From CAIXQW01 sp046049675 (lineage in GTDB: Bacteria > Bacteroidota > Bacteroidia > Chitinophagales > Chitinophagaceae), in NCBI GenBank assembly GCA_046049675.1, contig JBJORA010000033.1:1-64000 (forward strand): DNA of 64,000 nt. Reading direction: 5' to 3'. Position 1 is the stretch's first letter. The number at the start of each line of letters is the position of its first letter. Shown piece by piece: positions 40,201 through 44,981 of the stretch. The position numbers and the translations under genes are program-made. Under the pieces are notes generated by a model. That model was given only the letters and a program-made list of their open reading frames with translations. It made no database searches and was not told where the DNA came from.

Positions 40201-40834
40201 AGTTAGTTTCCAAGGTACATTTGGAGGCATAGCCCCAGGTGTTTATACTGTGCAGGTTACCGATAGCAAAGGATGTACTATAACACAGGATGAAATTATT
40301 GGCATCAATCCAAATCCACTTGAGGTAGGAATTGCTGTGGTTGATAGTATTAGGTGTGGTTCTATTGGTAATGAGGGCGCAATTGTAGCAACTGCTACTG
40401 GTGGTAGTTCTCCATTTACTTACTTGTGGAACACTACAATACCACAAACTACATCGCAAATCAATAATCTAACTCCTGGCTTCTACAGTGTAACGGTTAC
40501 TGATGGTAGTGGTTGTACAGGCACTGCAGAATACTTCCTAAGTGGCGCAGCATGTTGCGAAGCATTTATGCCTAACGTGTTCTCACCTAATGGCGATGGT
40601 CTCAACGACAAGTTCCGACCAGTATCAGCTGCGAACATCGACGTGATAGCATTTAGAATTCTAGATCGTTGGGGCAACCAAGTGTACAACTCGCTTGACA
40701 TCTTTGCTGGCTGGGATGGTAGAGTTAATAATGTAGATGCCGATAATGGTTCATACTATTATATCTTCCATTACTATTGTCCAGAAACGCAAGAAACCTA
40801 TAAGTTAGGTGGCGATTTGATGCTGGTACGCTAG
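25211..40834 (+). CDS. Complete 5207-residue SprB-repeat surface protein, type B T9SS sorting domain
   Basis: Signal peptide MRRILGLLASLILLTNVQSKA, then a ~250-residue N-terminal beta-sandwich of the kind found in gliding adhesins (FNFCFYGVKYNYVYMSDNGY, NGRYCWKITTVNGKRALVFS, IFQIVLYEFSNVVEVLTN), an Ig-like strand region, and from about residue 350 an array of SprB units (estimated near 60). PGSD/PGND units at 30539, 31457 and 32372 give a ~916-nt higher-order period; a 234-nt tandem block lies at 35468-36403. The last ~95 residues (MPNVFSPNGDGLND, LDRWGNQVYN, GWDG) are a gliding-motility-associated type B sorting domain, preceded by a CC doublet. Expected to be exported by Sec and T9SS and displayed as a long filament. 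The gene has its own terminator at 40858. A weak promoter-like TTG-N23-AAAATTTG lies at 25130-25163. Upstream 25021-25210 holds nothing else I can identify. Confidence 0.95.
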   Translation: MRRILGLLASLILLTNVQSKAQFVCTTPAPYYGYMNLNTQPDNNMVVNCNTMSASLNACGVLGTSSFLIPGATTSYSVDTIVSSMIDTTGSTTVTFTDNQWNNTAGRVALAAGSNFNFCFYGVKYNYVYMSDNGYVRFSNLTALTNVGYTAAALPSATSANPAVLGHSKDYKPALNGRYCWKITTVNGKRALVFSFMNIRNNNTCNNSGYDHIFQIVLYEFSNVVEVLTNRVSSCTAGDNAICGVQNAGGTTASWANHYDGSITTRNFDNYSLNTVTKGNMVRFTPNGAPVHTFEWYDVTANSVIATTPAHTVTGLTFAMLPRKYVARVVYTQCDGVNTTFTDTVTVLPPNITATITAIPTSCNAANDTATNSAWATYGKDGKITINNVTGGTSGYVYTINPTPPGSNVIYTPSPTVADTIRGLTGSTAGTCYTITITDAGGCTATFTTCITSPPAAAISLPPGGSFQVPCVQTNFAATFTTSGGNGGFPPTTYTITPNVPYQSGPPAGYAPWTVGTYTVMNKDVKGCLVTKSYNVVNPPAIVLTQTSKTDIVCGTGTGSFAFTRTGGYNGPTPPPVGTPWFTYTLSPPSGTISISPPPGATPGPFQATHTVTCSGLAYGTYTATATDYRGCTSTSLFTIDTFGKPTIATDSLFDLTCNLSNNGRIYTTPASITSSLTHTYVYSCTLTGGTPAITPIINATGDYTGLPFGTYTLTVTDNKSCSATKTFTLTQPPVVTVTLDSSANPLCSSGATGYARVVVTSLGNGSPFTYTASPATGVTQTIINANTQGFSNLTGSTIYTFTAVDPKGCSGTTTVALAFPTVLSIAGTTAIPLCVGDSSGKIFMTYTGGTGAVTYTTGNAYEILVVDTITHLPQGTYVVIGTDANNCTAATTVTIVDPVAITATAVYDTASCNGICDAGITINAAGGAGSYSYQLNTGAFQSANSFTSLCAGPYTITVRDNNNCTETFVFNVPQPGVLTFAIDSSKALTCATSGDGILWYTINGGTPPFTVNTLGSGPLTQLTSRTFRNNGLDCNAYTITISDANTCSTTGAFTAACPAPITHAAVAVTDALCYDSCSGSAVLSGITGGTPFAGNKYLFTLDSVQNNTVSCLTFPIAYLKATSFTISNLSAGEYFGHITDTNGCTRLVTFIVNEPTPTSISIVSTFDATCNNLCNGIAVVTATGGTNTFTYSGAPLWVADSAKNLCAGTTYTLMATDGNGCKTTVTTTIGQPTAILLPNILVAPTCFGFCDGMVNMNISGGTSPYTISTNPVRPISNDTISGLCANTVYTVNILDANNCLASTTVSLLQPSQLAPSIVSIDSVNCFGDSTGGAVATATGATPSYSYSWSSLPPQSNATLTNVPAGTYFCTVTDANGCVATTSAAITQANQITITGAALTHVVCNGASTGSATLTTIGGKPPYTISPSTTGLAAGTYTFTASDVYGCSTTTVVTITQNPVVGVTIYAVNIPCFGSNAGDTLKALPTGGTGTYTYQWSSGQVAQTIWNVPAGTYTVTVSSPAGCTSSATAIITQPPVILVPNVKVSPTCNGLCNGFVNMNASGGTPPYNYSISPSAGTSISNDTISGLCASQLYVITVTDANGCTRTTTANLTQPAVFTATISSIDSVTCNGLANGDACVTTAGGTAPPTYLWSNAQTGSCLTNVVAGTYSVLVTDAKGCTSATTVTIYQPPALQYDNVTLTHVSCLGGNNGNAAITVSGGTAPISISPSTASLVANTYTFNATDALGCSLSTVVTITQPPTAVSIAVAATANPTCVPGSDGFIAVTASGGTSGYSFSQGSTYVGSTGFAGDTLKNLITGTYTIWVTDNNGCFTNATATLINNNAPVLSYISDSITCAGDSDGSLYLSLTGGTSPFTYAWSCSAIDNDTITGLPAGPCSVTVTDFNGCQAILACTVPGPDSVKPLIVSTTTVACNGDSTGAAAASTSGGTLPYSYAWSNGDATANLVTVLDGTYSLTVTDAYGCTGTTSVSIAEPPVLSVALNVVSHVSCNGGNDGAITVNGVGGFGIYNIIVNPGTSSLDSGVYTFTVQDANLCTATASITITEPLAPLVTTVVATQNPTCMPGSDGFIVVTSTGGTGLVAYAEGATYAGSTALAADSATALAAGTYTIWSTDANGCTTSTTASIANSNAPIVTFTVDSVNCFGGSDGAVDLNISNGTPPYTFSWSCSASTDSFATGLSSGNCNVTVTDVNMCDAVVNILVPQPADIVITVDSIKNVSCFGLSDGAAYISVSGGTLPYSYTWNGNPSTQDLTGLAAGTYTVNVADAYGCQKTVTVTITQPTVLSASANITSHVSCFGGNNGAVTVNGSGGTLPYTITGSAQTSLTAGTYNYTVTDANGCVATTSATITQPPTAVSVSIVSSTNPSCTPGNDGSIVAAGTGGVGGFTYTQGPAYPAIGLLTGLGAGNYTVWATDANGCTTNTTITLNNSNGAVVSFILDSVDCNGGTDGGIILVVDSLGTPPFTFSWTCSADTDSIVSNLPAGPCSVTISDANSCQATYVIPIYEPPTLTASFTQINDSCNGANKGSINLTVNGGTAPYSYLWNTSATSQDLNNIGAGTYSVVVTDAKGCQTTISSIVITEPSALTLTVNSVTHVTCNGLADGSVNLTIGGGTLPYATITPATTGLANGTYTFTTADALGCTTSVQVNISQPNPLTAVLDSTRAVRCFGDCNGAAYVTATGGSGTYDYTWNCLGTTTAFSFDTTLCAGPCSVTITDDSGCVATVPFNITTPTPFVFDTSLYVSTPPTSSLLCNGTIVVNGASGGTTPYSYQMFSTSGINNSVNIGWQANNLFDSLCAPDTILIIATDKNGCGNYADTMMIPVTAPTFLTATADSFDQSCTYLNDGEIVVNAAGSVGPYTYNITPTPGAAFPSYNGALNQTVTWTPVPPGTYTITVYASNGDSVQVTTTVNQAVGLNIANTIVQPLCGIPGSVDVTGSGGNGTLSAVLADNAYATVYGPQTVATTFTGVSAGSYYLITQDLNGCADTQSITLINPSALIASNVSTTAATCVPGNDGCINFTINGFSGALTATINGGAPLPITAVYSECTYAPGIYTIEVLDAATNCSVIIIDTVESSPNPTISITNIDSVNCFGEANGSVAFTASTGANVSITGTATVAATSIGSGIVNNLQAGTFVLTATDATTGCIATTIGDVDEPAQVNVTLTGTDPTILNALDGTITPSGSGGTAPYTFTSSGGSFTSLGAGIYTVTITDANGCTDTETIQLFNPGAVICSVTKIDDSCSLGNTGSITLDASGGIGTLTYTTTNLGGATGTTYPTTFANLGAGNYTFTVTDANGGSCIATTTITQPTPLVATITSSTPGGCTVSNGTATAIGSGSNGGYSYQWANTGGNAAIGVGLTAGAIYTCTVTDSKLCTAQTTVLIGTTANPSVTAITTTPDGCSAGGTGTITITASGVAAISTYSITPGISQANNSFSGLLAQAYVVTVTDANGCTGTSNALINTAANPTITNVTTTATGCLPNNTGSLTVTATSGVAISTYSITPGASQASNIFTGLTAQPYVVTVTDANGCTNTSNVVINTVGNPTIANISTTATGCSPNNTGSLTVTATSGVAISTYSITPGSSQTGNVFTALTAQPYVITATDANGCTSTSNVNITTAGNPSITNIVTTPTGCSPNNTGSLTVTATSGVAISTYSINPGGSQAGNVFGGLTAQQYTITVTDANGCTSQSTAVINTIGNPTANITGTTPALCAGDSTGTATFTTNSTNYTASIAGPATTSITSLLANTYIGLEAGTFTITVTDNVTGCTATTTSSIAPTPALSITANGVSTSGANLQDGSITGTITNGTAPYTIIVLDGSGNIVPTPQIANSAGAYTFDTLFAGNYTVVVIDANLCIDSATATVIEPGQMLCVVDSVKNVTCNGLSNGIGYVSALGGVPFGGLNYTWTLAASGSITAGQVNPATATGLAAGVYTFTATDQNGNSCTNSFTITQPQPLLITGITATPVTCTLGATLSTTATAGTPNYEHRLDAGAYQGIGTSFTNVAAGTHTITVRDANGCTAQSTINLAAPTAPSITNIAADASKCNPNNTGILTVTATSSNGALVYGTTSSPTNPSNVLTGLPSGTYTVWVQDAYGCTNSSTVLVPIAPNPVIDSIPTTLATCAPGNDGTATVFATSNAGIVTYAVNPAAVVTGSLISGMTGLNTSYTITVTDGNGCTATSNVVIGTLNAPTLSNLILTPTQCSTNNAVGAAALTASFTTGGTVSINPSVGIPAPTITSGAVAATGLFAGTYTITVTDPAGCSITTTINIATTPAVQITGNIVTNILCNGGNNGAISLSTNVGSLFDATLQSTGGGPISNSVTAAFNTLTAGSYQVIAIDSNYCKDTAVLTITQPAVLTLNTPTLVKITCNGDSDGSYTTTASGGTATYNYTITGPSAYIDSNTNGNFTGLATGTYTVVVRDNNGCTTSNTGLIQDVPLLAFGPATLTNPSCFGDSNGVICIAATGGNVGGLVYGIIANPAGYNAGCFNGLAAGAYSIVVTDNFGCSDTVLQTLVNPTAVTLVVDSLKNVACFGQSNGVVEVIAGGGQGAPYQYSLNGGPYSPGNLYTGLPAGTYTICARDVNLCSTCITVTVTQPTVLAYGGFTFSHITCNGQANGTITPGVTGGTPNYNTVLTAAGILPVPLGGDTIFTALAPNTYTISTTDANGCAVTTTITLTEPQPLVASTDSIHHITCFGLADGYISVVPPTGGTPPYLYILYSSGPADTNTTPAFNNLVAGNYTVDIIDSNGCTATTNLITLTEPPALVFTNATPTHVLCYGDATGAIATNVTGGTLLPSGFLPQYNFVMSGPSSGTPLFSNTGVNYTALTAGVYSINVTDAQGCTTSTLVSITQNALIYIDTFNFVPPRCFGESNGEVFVIGAGGVPPVLYALPPVVNTPQTANEFTGLPSQIYTLQLVDAVGCIVDTVFNLTQPDPLRFVQFNTTDANCDGANDGVISVEAAGGNGGYTYSIVPGVRVSFQGTFGGIAPGVYTVQVTDSKGCTITQDEIIGINPNPLEVGIAVVDSIRCGSIGNEGAIVATATGGSSPFTYLWNTTIPQTTSQINNLTPGFYSVTVTDGSGCTGTAEYFLSGAACCEAFMPNVFSPNGDGLNDKFRPVSAANIDVIAFRILDRWGNQVYNSLDIFAGWDGRVNNVDADNGSYYYIFHYYCPETQETYKLGGDLMLVR
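35468..36403 (+). repeat. Four exact 234-nt (78-residue) tandem units
   Basis: The unit-start cysteine codons fall at 35468, 35702, 35936, 36170 and the next unit's at 36404: four periods of exactly 234 nt. Units share SLTVTATSGVAISTYSITPG and LTAQPYVVTVTDANGCT with few changes, much closer to each other than to the rest of the array. The preceding unit (35237) is offset by 231 nt. This marks the most recently amplified part of the protein. Confidence 0.85.
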
Positions 40835-40857
40835 TACAAGTTTATTGTAAATTTCCA

Positions 40858-40890
40858 ACCCTCGAGGCATAAATGCTTCGAGGGTTTTTT
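40858..40890 (+). terminator. Rho-independent terminator of the 5207-residue SprB gene
   Basis: ACCCTCGAGGCA (40858-40869), loop TAAA, TGCTTCGAGGGT (40874-40885): a 12-bp stem with one G-T pair, followed by a T6 run. It lies 24 nt after the stop codon. Confidence 0.9.
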
Positions 40891-40915
40891 ATTTAAATCT
40901 ATTAAATTGCATAAC

Positions 40916-41686
40916 ATGTCACTTATTGTATTTAGCCGCGTTTACAGCATAGCTTTTTTTGTACTTGTATTTTCTATAATAAGCAAACCCCTATTTGCAC
41001 AAAGTCAGTGTATTGTGCTCAACTACGATTTTTTAAACAGCTCTAAGTATGACGAAGTTGCTCCAAGGCAATTCTATTCAGATAGCAGAGCTAAGTTTAA
41101 TACAGCGGTGCTATACCAACGCGCAAGCAGCAAGCAAGGTCTTACACAATATGGCCTCAGTATTTCTAATGATAGGGGCGACAATATTATCATTAATAAT
41201 GGTGGTCTACCACAAAATACAGGTGGCATCAATACAAGGGTTTGGAATGAATCTACTGTTGGCATAGGTTTTAGTAAAGGTTTTCAACAAGTGCAAGGTA
41301 AGTTTTGCTGGCAAGCCTTAGCTACAGCGCACACCATATTTGCATTGCCTAATAAGTATTATTACGGACACCGCTTTATTGACGGACTAGGTACGCTCAA
41401 GGATTCAACAATGGATGTACAGCAAAACCCGCTAAGCTACAAGTTTGCGCTTGGTGCAACCCTCGTAGCTAAATATGCCTTGAGTAAAAGACTCGCACTA
41501 GGTTTGGCATTAAACTACAGCCAAGTATTGCACCTCAATAGTGGCGATATACAAGTGGAATACACCGACTATTTAGCACCTCAATTTAGCACAAACTATC
41601 TCCGCAGGGTAGACAAGCGATGGTATTTATACAGCACTTTTACACCCAGCTTACAACTGAGCTACGCACTAATTGCTTACAAATAG
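40916..41686 (+). CDS. Putative outer-membrane beta-barrel protein, unknown
   Basis: 256 residues from the ATG at 40916 (MSLIVFSRVYSIAFF); a TTG at 40907 would add three residues. Signal peptide ends near SKPLFAQ. The mature part has alternating hydrophobic strands and an aromatic C-terminus (YLYSTFTPSLQLSYALIAYK), typical of small beta-barrels in Bacteroidota. By position it follows a SprB gene, as sprF follows sprB in Flavobacterium, but it lacks the recognisable PorP/SprF features (NPAxAG motif near the N-terminus, ~300 residues), and a strong terminator separates it from the SprB gene. I therefore leave function open. Its own terminator follows immediately. Confidence 0.7.
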   Translation: MSLIVFSRVYSIAFFVLVFSIISKPLFAQSQCIVLNYDFLNSSKYDEVAPRQFYSDSRAKFNTAVLYQRASSKQGLTQYGLSISNDRGDNIIINNGGLPQNTGGINTRVWNESTVGIGFSKGFQQVQGKFCWQALATAHTIFALPNKYYYGHRFIDGLGTLKDSTMDVQQNPLSYKFALGATLVAKYALSKRLALGLALNYSQVLHLNSGDIQVEYTDYLAPQFSTNYLRRVDKRWYLYSTFTPSLQLSYALIAYK

Positions 41687-41709
41687 CTATGCTATAAATA
41701 GCTTTTTTT
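41685..41709 (+). terminator. Rho-independent terminator overlapping a stop codon
   Basis: AGCTAT (41685-41690), 7-nt loop, ATAGCT (41698-41703), then a T7 run to 41709. The stem begins inside the TAG stop of the beta-barrel gene. Confidence 0.7.
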
Positions 41710-41749
41710 ACAGTAGATAAATGCATGATGTGCACCTACATTTTACCCA

Positions 41750-41757
41750 TATCTTTG
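41750..41757 (+). promoter_or_regulatory. -7 promoter element of the cysteine-cluster gene
   Basis: TATCTTTG is an exact TAnnTTTG match, 28 nt before the ATG at 41786. A TTG at the -33 distance is not evident. Confidence 0.45.
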
Positions 41758-41785
41758 CACACCATAAATTTATTTGTTACAACAC

Positions 41786-42310
41786 ATGCCTGCACCAGCA
41801 CCTATCAATATCAAAAGCTTTAAGGCCAAGGCAAATCGCCATAAAAAAAGCATGACTAAATTTCTTCGCAAATTTGACAAGAAGTTTATACCAGGTATGC
41901 TAAGCAAACAGTTAGAACTTAACGAACAAGTTTGGCAAGAAGTAGACTGTCTTTCTTGCGCTAATTGCTGCAAAACCATGACGCCTACTTTCACAAAAGA
42001 AGACACTAAGCGCATTGCAGCACATTTGGGCATTACAACAAAAGAGTTGTACAACAAATACTTTGAGAAAGATGAAGACAATGGCGATATCGTCAATAAA
42101 AAGCAACCATGTCAGTGGCTAAATCTTAAAGACAATAAGTGCAGCATTTACGAAGTGCGCCCTGTGGATTGCAGCGGCTTTCCTCACCACACAAAAAAGC
42201 GCTTTGACAATTACAACCATGTGTACGAGCAGAACATTGATAAGTGCCCTGCTACTTTTGCGATGGTGCAAAAATTGCAAGCATGGGTAGAGGAAGAATA
42301 CAAGTGGTAG
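41786..42310 (+). CDS. YkgJ-family cysteine-cluster protein
   Basis: 174 residues from ATG 41786 (MPAPAPINIKSF); a TTG at 41774 would add four residues. The family signature of spaced cysteines, thought to chelate zinc or iron-sulfur, is intact: VDCLSCANCCKTM near residue 55, then CQWLNLKDNKCSIYEVRPVDCSGFPHH around residues 108-135. Cytosolic, no signal. The physiological role of the family is not established. It is a single-gene unit with its own promoter, convergent with the next gene. Confidence 0.88.
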   Translation: MPAPAPINIKSFKAKANRHKKSMTKFLRKFDKKFIPGMLSKQLELNEQVWQEVDCLSCANCCKTMTPTFTKEDTKRIAAHLGITTKELYNKYFEKDEDNGDIVNKKQPCQWLNLKDNKCSIYEVRPVDCSGFPHHTKKRFDNYNHVYEQNIDKCPATFAMVQKLQAWVEEEYKW

Positions 42311-42335
42311 TGTAGTAGTGCTCCAAGTAATTGAG

Positions 42336-43886
42336 TTACTGCCCTACAATACTTAGCATCGTATACTTACGCGTATGTCCTTGCGAGATGCAGAGGATAT
42401 AGTTGCCTGTACTAATATTATTTGGCAATTGCACACTAGTATTACTTATTACATTCACTGCCAGCAGATGCCCAAACATATCGATCAATTGGACCTTAAA
42501 TTGACCTTTCGCAATGCCGCTAATACTTAGCATACCACCAGCTGTTGCAAGTGTTGGTGATACTTCAATTGGTGTTAGTTGTAAATCGCTGTTGGCAAGT
42601 GGCCACATTGGTTTTAAGGTTCCAATTTCTTTGCCGTCGTGTTTAAGGTAGTGTGTTTTTAGGCGGTAGTAAGAATTGAGTTTGTATTCGCCCTCGTGGA
42701 ACAGCACACCAAAATTTGGCAAAATTATTGACCTTAAGTAGTACTGATCAGGTATTATTGTGCCAGCCGTAACGCAATACTCATGCGGTGGCTTCCAAAG
42801 TCCCCCCAAATAGCTGCAACGTAGTGCTCCCCACCTATTAGAAGCAGTATCAAAACCATAAAAGCTCTGCCCGTAGTTAGATGGGATGCTTCTCAGTTGC
42901 GTATGCCATACATTTTGCAAATCAAAAATTCGTACAACTGTATCTCGTACATACACAGTGGTATCATAAGGATACAAGTCTATCCACTCGCGGTAAGCAT
43001 ATTCAGTGGAGACGATACAGCTATCGCGCCAAGGGCTAAGGCTATAGCATGCCAGCGCCGAATCTTTGCGAATAATATAAGCACGATTAGGATCGCCGCC
43101 ATGAAAGCAAACATCCTCATCACTAAATTGCCAAACCGTACCCGTCTTATATCTTGGATAGTCTACTTCGCATCCGCCCAGGTTTTCAATAAGATATTGG
43201 TGTGCGTATTCATCGGGCATTCTTTGCAGTACACTATCTTCACATTCATCCATCAAGTTGGCACTTAGATTTGCAGCTTCTGGGAAGCAAGACCATGAAA
43301 GTGTACCGAGCCAGCCATTATTTTTGCTTAATGTAAGTACGGTGTTGCTGTATTTGTTATTTGTGATATTGCCAAAAGTATCATAGAGTGTAATTGTTAT
43401 TCGCTTAATACTATCAAGCATGCTATTAACAGTCATTGTATCAACAGAAGTCACGGTAGCATAGTAGTCTAGATAATTGAAGTTCTTAAATAGTAACCAA
43501 GTATCACCAAGTGAAGCATAAGTGTTGATATGCACTGTATCGCCAGAGTACTTTACGTAGTGCTCATAACCATTTTCTCGTATGAGCTTTTTACCTAGCC
43601 AATCTCCTGGCATGCTATCACAAAAAGTATATTGTTGTATAGCAAAGTAGCATGGCGGCATTTCATTAGCAAATGTCGTAATCTCTACACCTGCAATTGT
43701 ATCTACAGCTGCTAACGTTACTGTGTACATCTGCTTTGGATCGTAAGGCCCACCTCTTGTATGAGATTTTGTACTCACAAACGCAGCCGGGTTATTGGCA
43801 TTAATCGTTCGCCAGTCTTGCGCTAATAAGCTATAAGAGCATAAAACAAGGTAAGTTGTTAGTATGCTAGAACAACAACATTTCAT
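42336..43886 (-). CDS. Secreted protein with type A T9SS sorting tail
   Basis: 516 residues from ATG 43886 (MKCCCSSILTTYLVLC), which starts a signal peptide ending near SLLAQ. The frame extends to 43925 but runs through the promoter. The body is about 420 residues of beta-rich sequence with scattered cysteines and no family I recognise. The last ~80 residues (VSPTLATAGGMLSISG, FKVQLIDMFGHLLAVN, STGNYILCISQG) are a Por_Secre_tail-type sorting domain, so export by the type IX system is predicted. A strong TTG-N17-TATCTTTG promoter ends only 4 nt before the ATG, so the mRNA is predicted to be leaderless. Confidence 0.85.
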   Translation of the reverse strand: MKCCCSSILTTYLVLCSYSLLAQDWRTINANNPAAFVSTKSHTRGGPYDPKQMYTVTLAAVDTIAGVEITTFANEMPPCYFAIQQYTFCDSMPGDWLGKKLIRENGYEHYVKYSGDTVHINTYASLGDTWLLFKNFNYLDYYATVTSVDTMTVNSMLDSIKRITITLYDTFGNITNNKYSNTVLTLSKNNGWLGTLSWSCFPEAANLSANLMDECEDSVLQRMPDEYAHQYLIENLGGCEVDYPRYKTGTVWQFSDEDVCFHGGDPNRAYIIRKDSALACYSLSPWRDSCIVSTEYAYREWIDLYPYDTTVYVRDTVVRIFDLQNVWHTQLRSIPSNYGQSFYGFDTASNRWGALRCSYLGGLWKPPHEYCVTAGTIIPDQYYLRSIILPNFGVLFHEGEYKLNSYYRLKTHYLKHDGKEIGTLKPMWPLANSDLQLTPIEVSPTLATAGGMLSISGIAKGQFKVQLIDMFGHLLAVNVISNTSVQLPNNISTGNYILCISQGHTRKYTMLSIVGQ

Positions 43887-43890
43887 ATTA

Positions 43891-43918
43891 CAAAGATAGC
43901 GTGTTGCTCTAAAGACAA
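43891..43918 (-). promoter_or_regulatory. Consensus promoter abutting a start codon
   Basis: Minus strand TTG (43918-43916), 17-nt spacer, TATCTTTG (43898-43891): a full Bacteroidota consensus. Only TAAT separates it from the ATG at 43886, which puts the expected transcription start on or next to the start codon. Confidence 0.6.
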
Positions 43919-44031
43919 TTGTCAAATTTTAGCGCATACAACAACTAAGCAAGCAGCCGAGTTTTGGCCACCTACACCATTAAAAATTTGAATAAGTACT
44001 TGCCAGCATCTAGCAAAGCACTGCTTAAGCA

Positions 44032-44238
44032 CTAGGCTCTATCTACCCTAAAGCTAATCATGCAAATGCAGCCATAGCTAACCACCTTGCCCTCGTTTAC
44101 ATGGCATTTAATATCCTTTACGTAAACACTGTCAATATTGCGAATGCTGCGACTAACCTCGGTAACGGCTTCCTGTATTGCATCTTCAATGCTATTTGGA
44201 CTGCTCGCGATAACTTCAATAACTTTTACAATAGCCAT
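44032..44238 (-). CDS. Dodecin-family small flavin-binding-type protein
   Basis: 68 residues: MAIVKVIEVIASSPNSIEDA, then a helix (IQEAVTEVSRSIRNI) and two strands ending in ISFRVDRA. This is the beta-alpha-beta-beta dodecin fold, which assembles into hollow dodecamers that store or buffer flavin. The conserved Trp that stacks on flavin in characterised dodecins (DWFEVKEI-type motif) is replaced here: the segment reads DSVYVKDI. It may therefore bind flavin weakly or bind another ligand such as CoA. A TATCTTTA element at 44266-44273 (minus) could be its promoter. Single gene. Confidence 0.88.
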   Translation of the reverse strand: MAIVKVIEVIASSPNSIEDAIQEAVTEVSRSIRNIDSVYVKDIKCHVNEGKVVSYGCICMISFRVDRA

Positions 44239-44704
44239 AAATTCTTTCTTGTTTTTAATTAAGGCTAAAGATAGAAAAGCCTTGCTAGATGTAGGCCGTC
44301 ATTTTATGGGTGTGGAAAAATAAGCCTTCTACAGCATTACAAAACTTATGTGCAATTGTTAAACGCTTGATTGTCAATTGCTCGACGAAATCTTGTCTGT
44401 AAAAGGTGTTTTGTCGCCCTGCTATTCAATAAATTAAGCAGATTTACCGCTACACCTTATATAAGCAACTACGGGCAGTTACTTGTAATCATTCGCACAA
44501 AGCCACTTTACGCAAGCACTTTTGCCACACAAAATAAGCATCTCCTAACAGCAACCTGCGAGCACCAAATCCACAGGCAAGCATCAAGTATCGGCAATCA
44601 ACAAGATAGTTATACAACAATTCAGCAATATAAGAATTCACGAATTCTACCCTATAACAATTCAACAATTTACCCTACATTTGCCCCATTAAACTTTATT
44701 GATC
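44239..44704. other. Long intergenic region ahead of acpP
   Basis: 466 bases without a convincing gene. An open frame at 44371-44778 overlaps acpP and has no family look. The region holds GCAATTG-N16-CAATTGC (44352-44381), a palindrome AGAATTC-AC-GAATTCT at 44633-44648, and two imperfect copies of a CAATTCAxCAAT...TACCCTA unit at about 44617-44657 and 44658-44678. The last copy runs into the acpP -7 box. An untranslated leader or regulatory RNA cannot be excluded. Confidence 0.5.
44618..44683 (+). promoter_or_regulatory. Iterated CAATT element and -7 box upstream of acpP
   Basis: The 12-mer CAATTCAGCAAT at 44618-44629 is identical to the one ahead of kbl. A palindrome AGAATTC-AC-GAATTCT (44633-44648) and a second CAATTCAACAATT copy follow. 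TACATTTG (44676-44683) is an exact TAnnTTTG -7 box, 21 nt before the acpP ATG. Confidence 0.5.
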
Positions 44705-44941
44705 ATGTCAGATATCGGAGCACGAGTAAAGAAAATTATCGTAGACAAATTAGGCGTCGACGAAAGCGAAGTAAATAATGAGGCTAGCTTCACCAACGAC
44801 CTTGGTGCTGATTCATTAGATACCGTTGAATTGATTATGGAATTCGAAAAAGAATTCAATATTTCTATTCCAGACGAAAAAGCTGAGGGCATTACAACTG
44901 TAGGCCACGCCATCGAGTACCTACAGGAGAACGCGAAGTAA
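44705..44941 (+). CDS. acpP: Acyl carrier protein
   Basis: 78 residues, highly acidic, four-helix ACP. It carries growing acyl chains on a 4'-phosphopantetheine attached to Ser37 in the DLGADSLDTVELIMEFE motif. ATG at 44705 (MSDIGARVKKII) is chosen over an in-frame TTG at 44699. Followed after 40 nt by fabF and then rnc, the conserved acpP-fabF-rnc order of Bacteroidota. A consensus -7 box precedes it. Confidence 0.98.
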   Translation: MSDIGARVKKIIVDKLGVDESEVNNEASFTNDLGADSLDTVELIMEFEKEFNISIPDEKAEGITTVGHAIEYLQENAK

Positions 44942-44981
44942 TTTTCTAAAGCTTACAAGCAAATAAGAATTTTTACAAACA

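Noticed and set aside
25211..40834. Periodic repeats as a possible CRISPR array or satellite DNA
   Set aside because: The period is in frame, units differ mainly at synonymous sites and encode conserved SprB domains; there are no short identical repeats with unique spacers.
40916..41686. Assignment of the gene after the SprB giant as sprF (PorP/SprF)
   Set aside because: Position fits, but length and N-terminal motifs do not, and a strong terminator separates the two genes.
44371..44778. 135-residue frame upstream of and overlapping acpP
   Set aside because: No family resemblance, runs through the acpP promoter and the acpP start in another frame, composition not coding-like.
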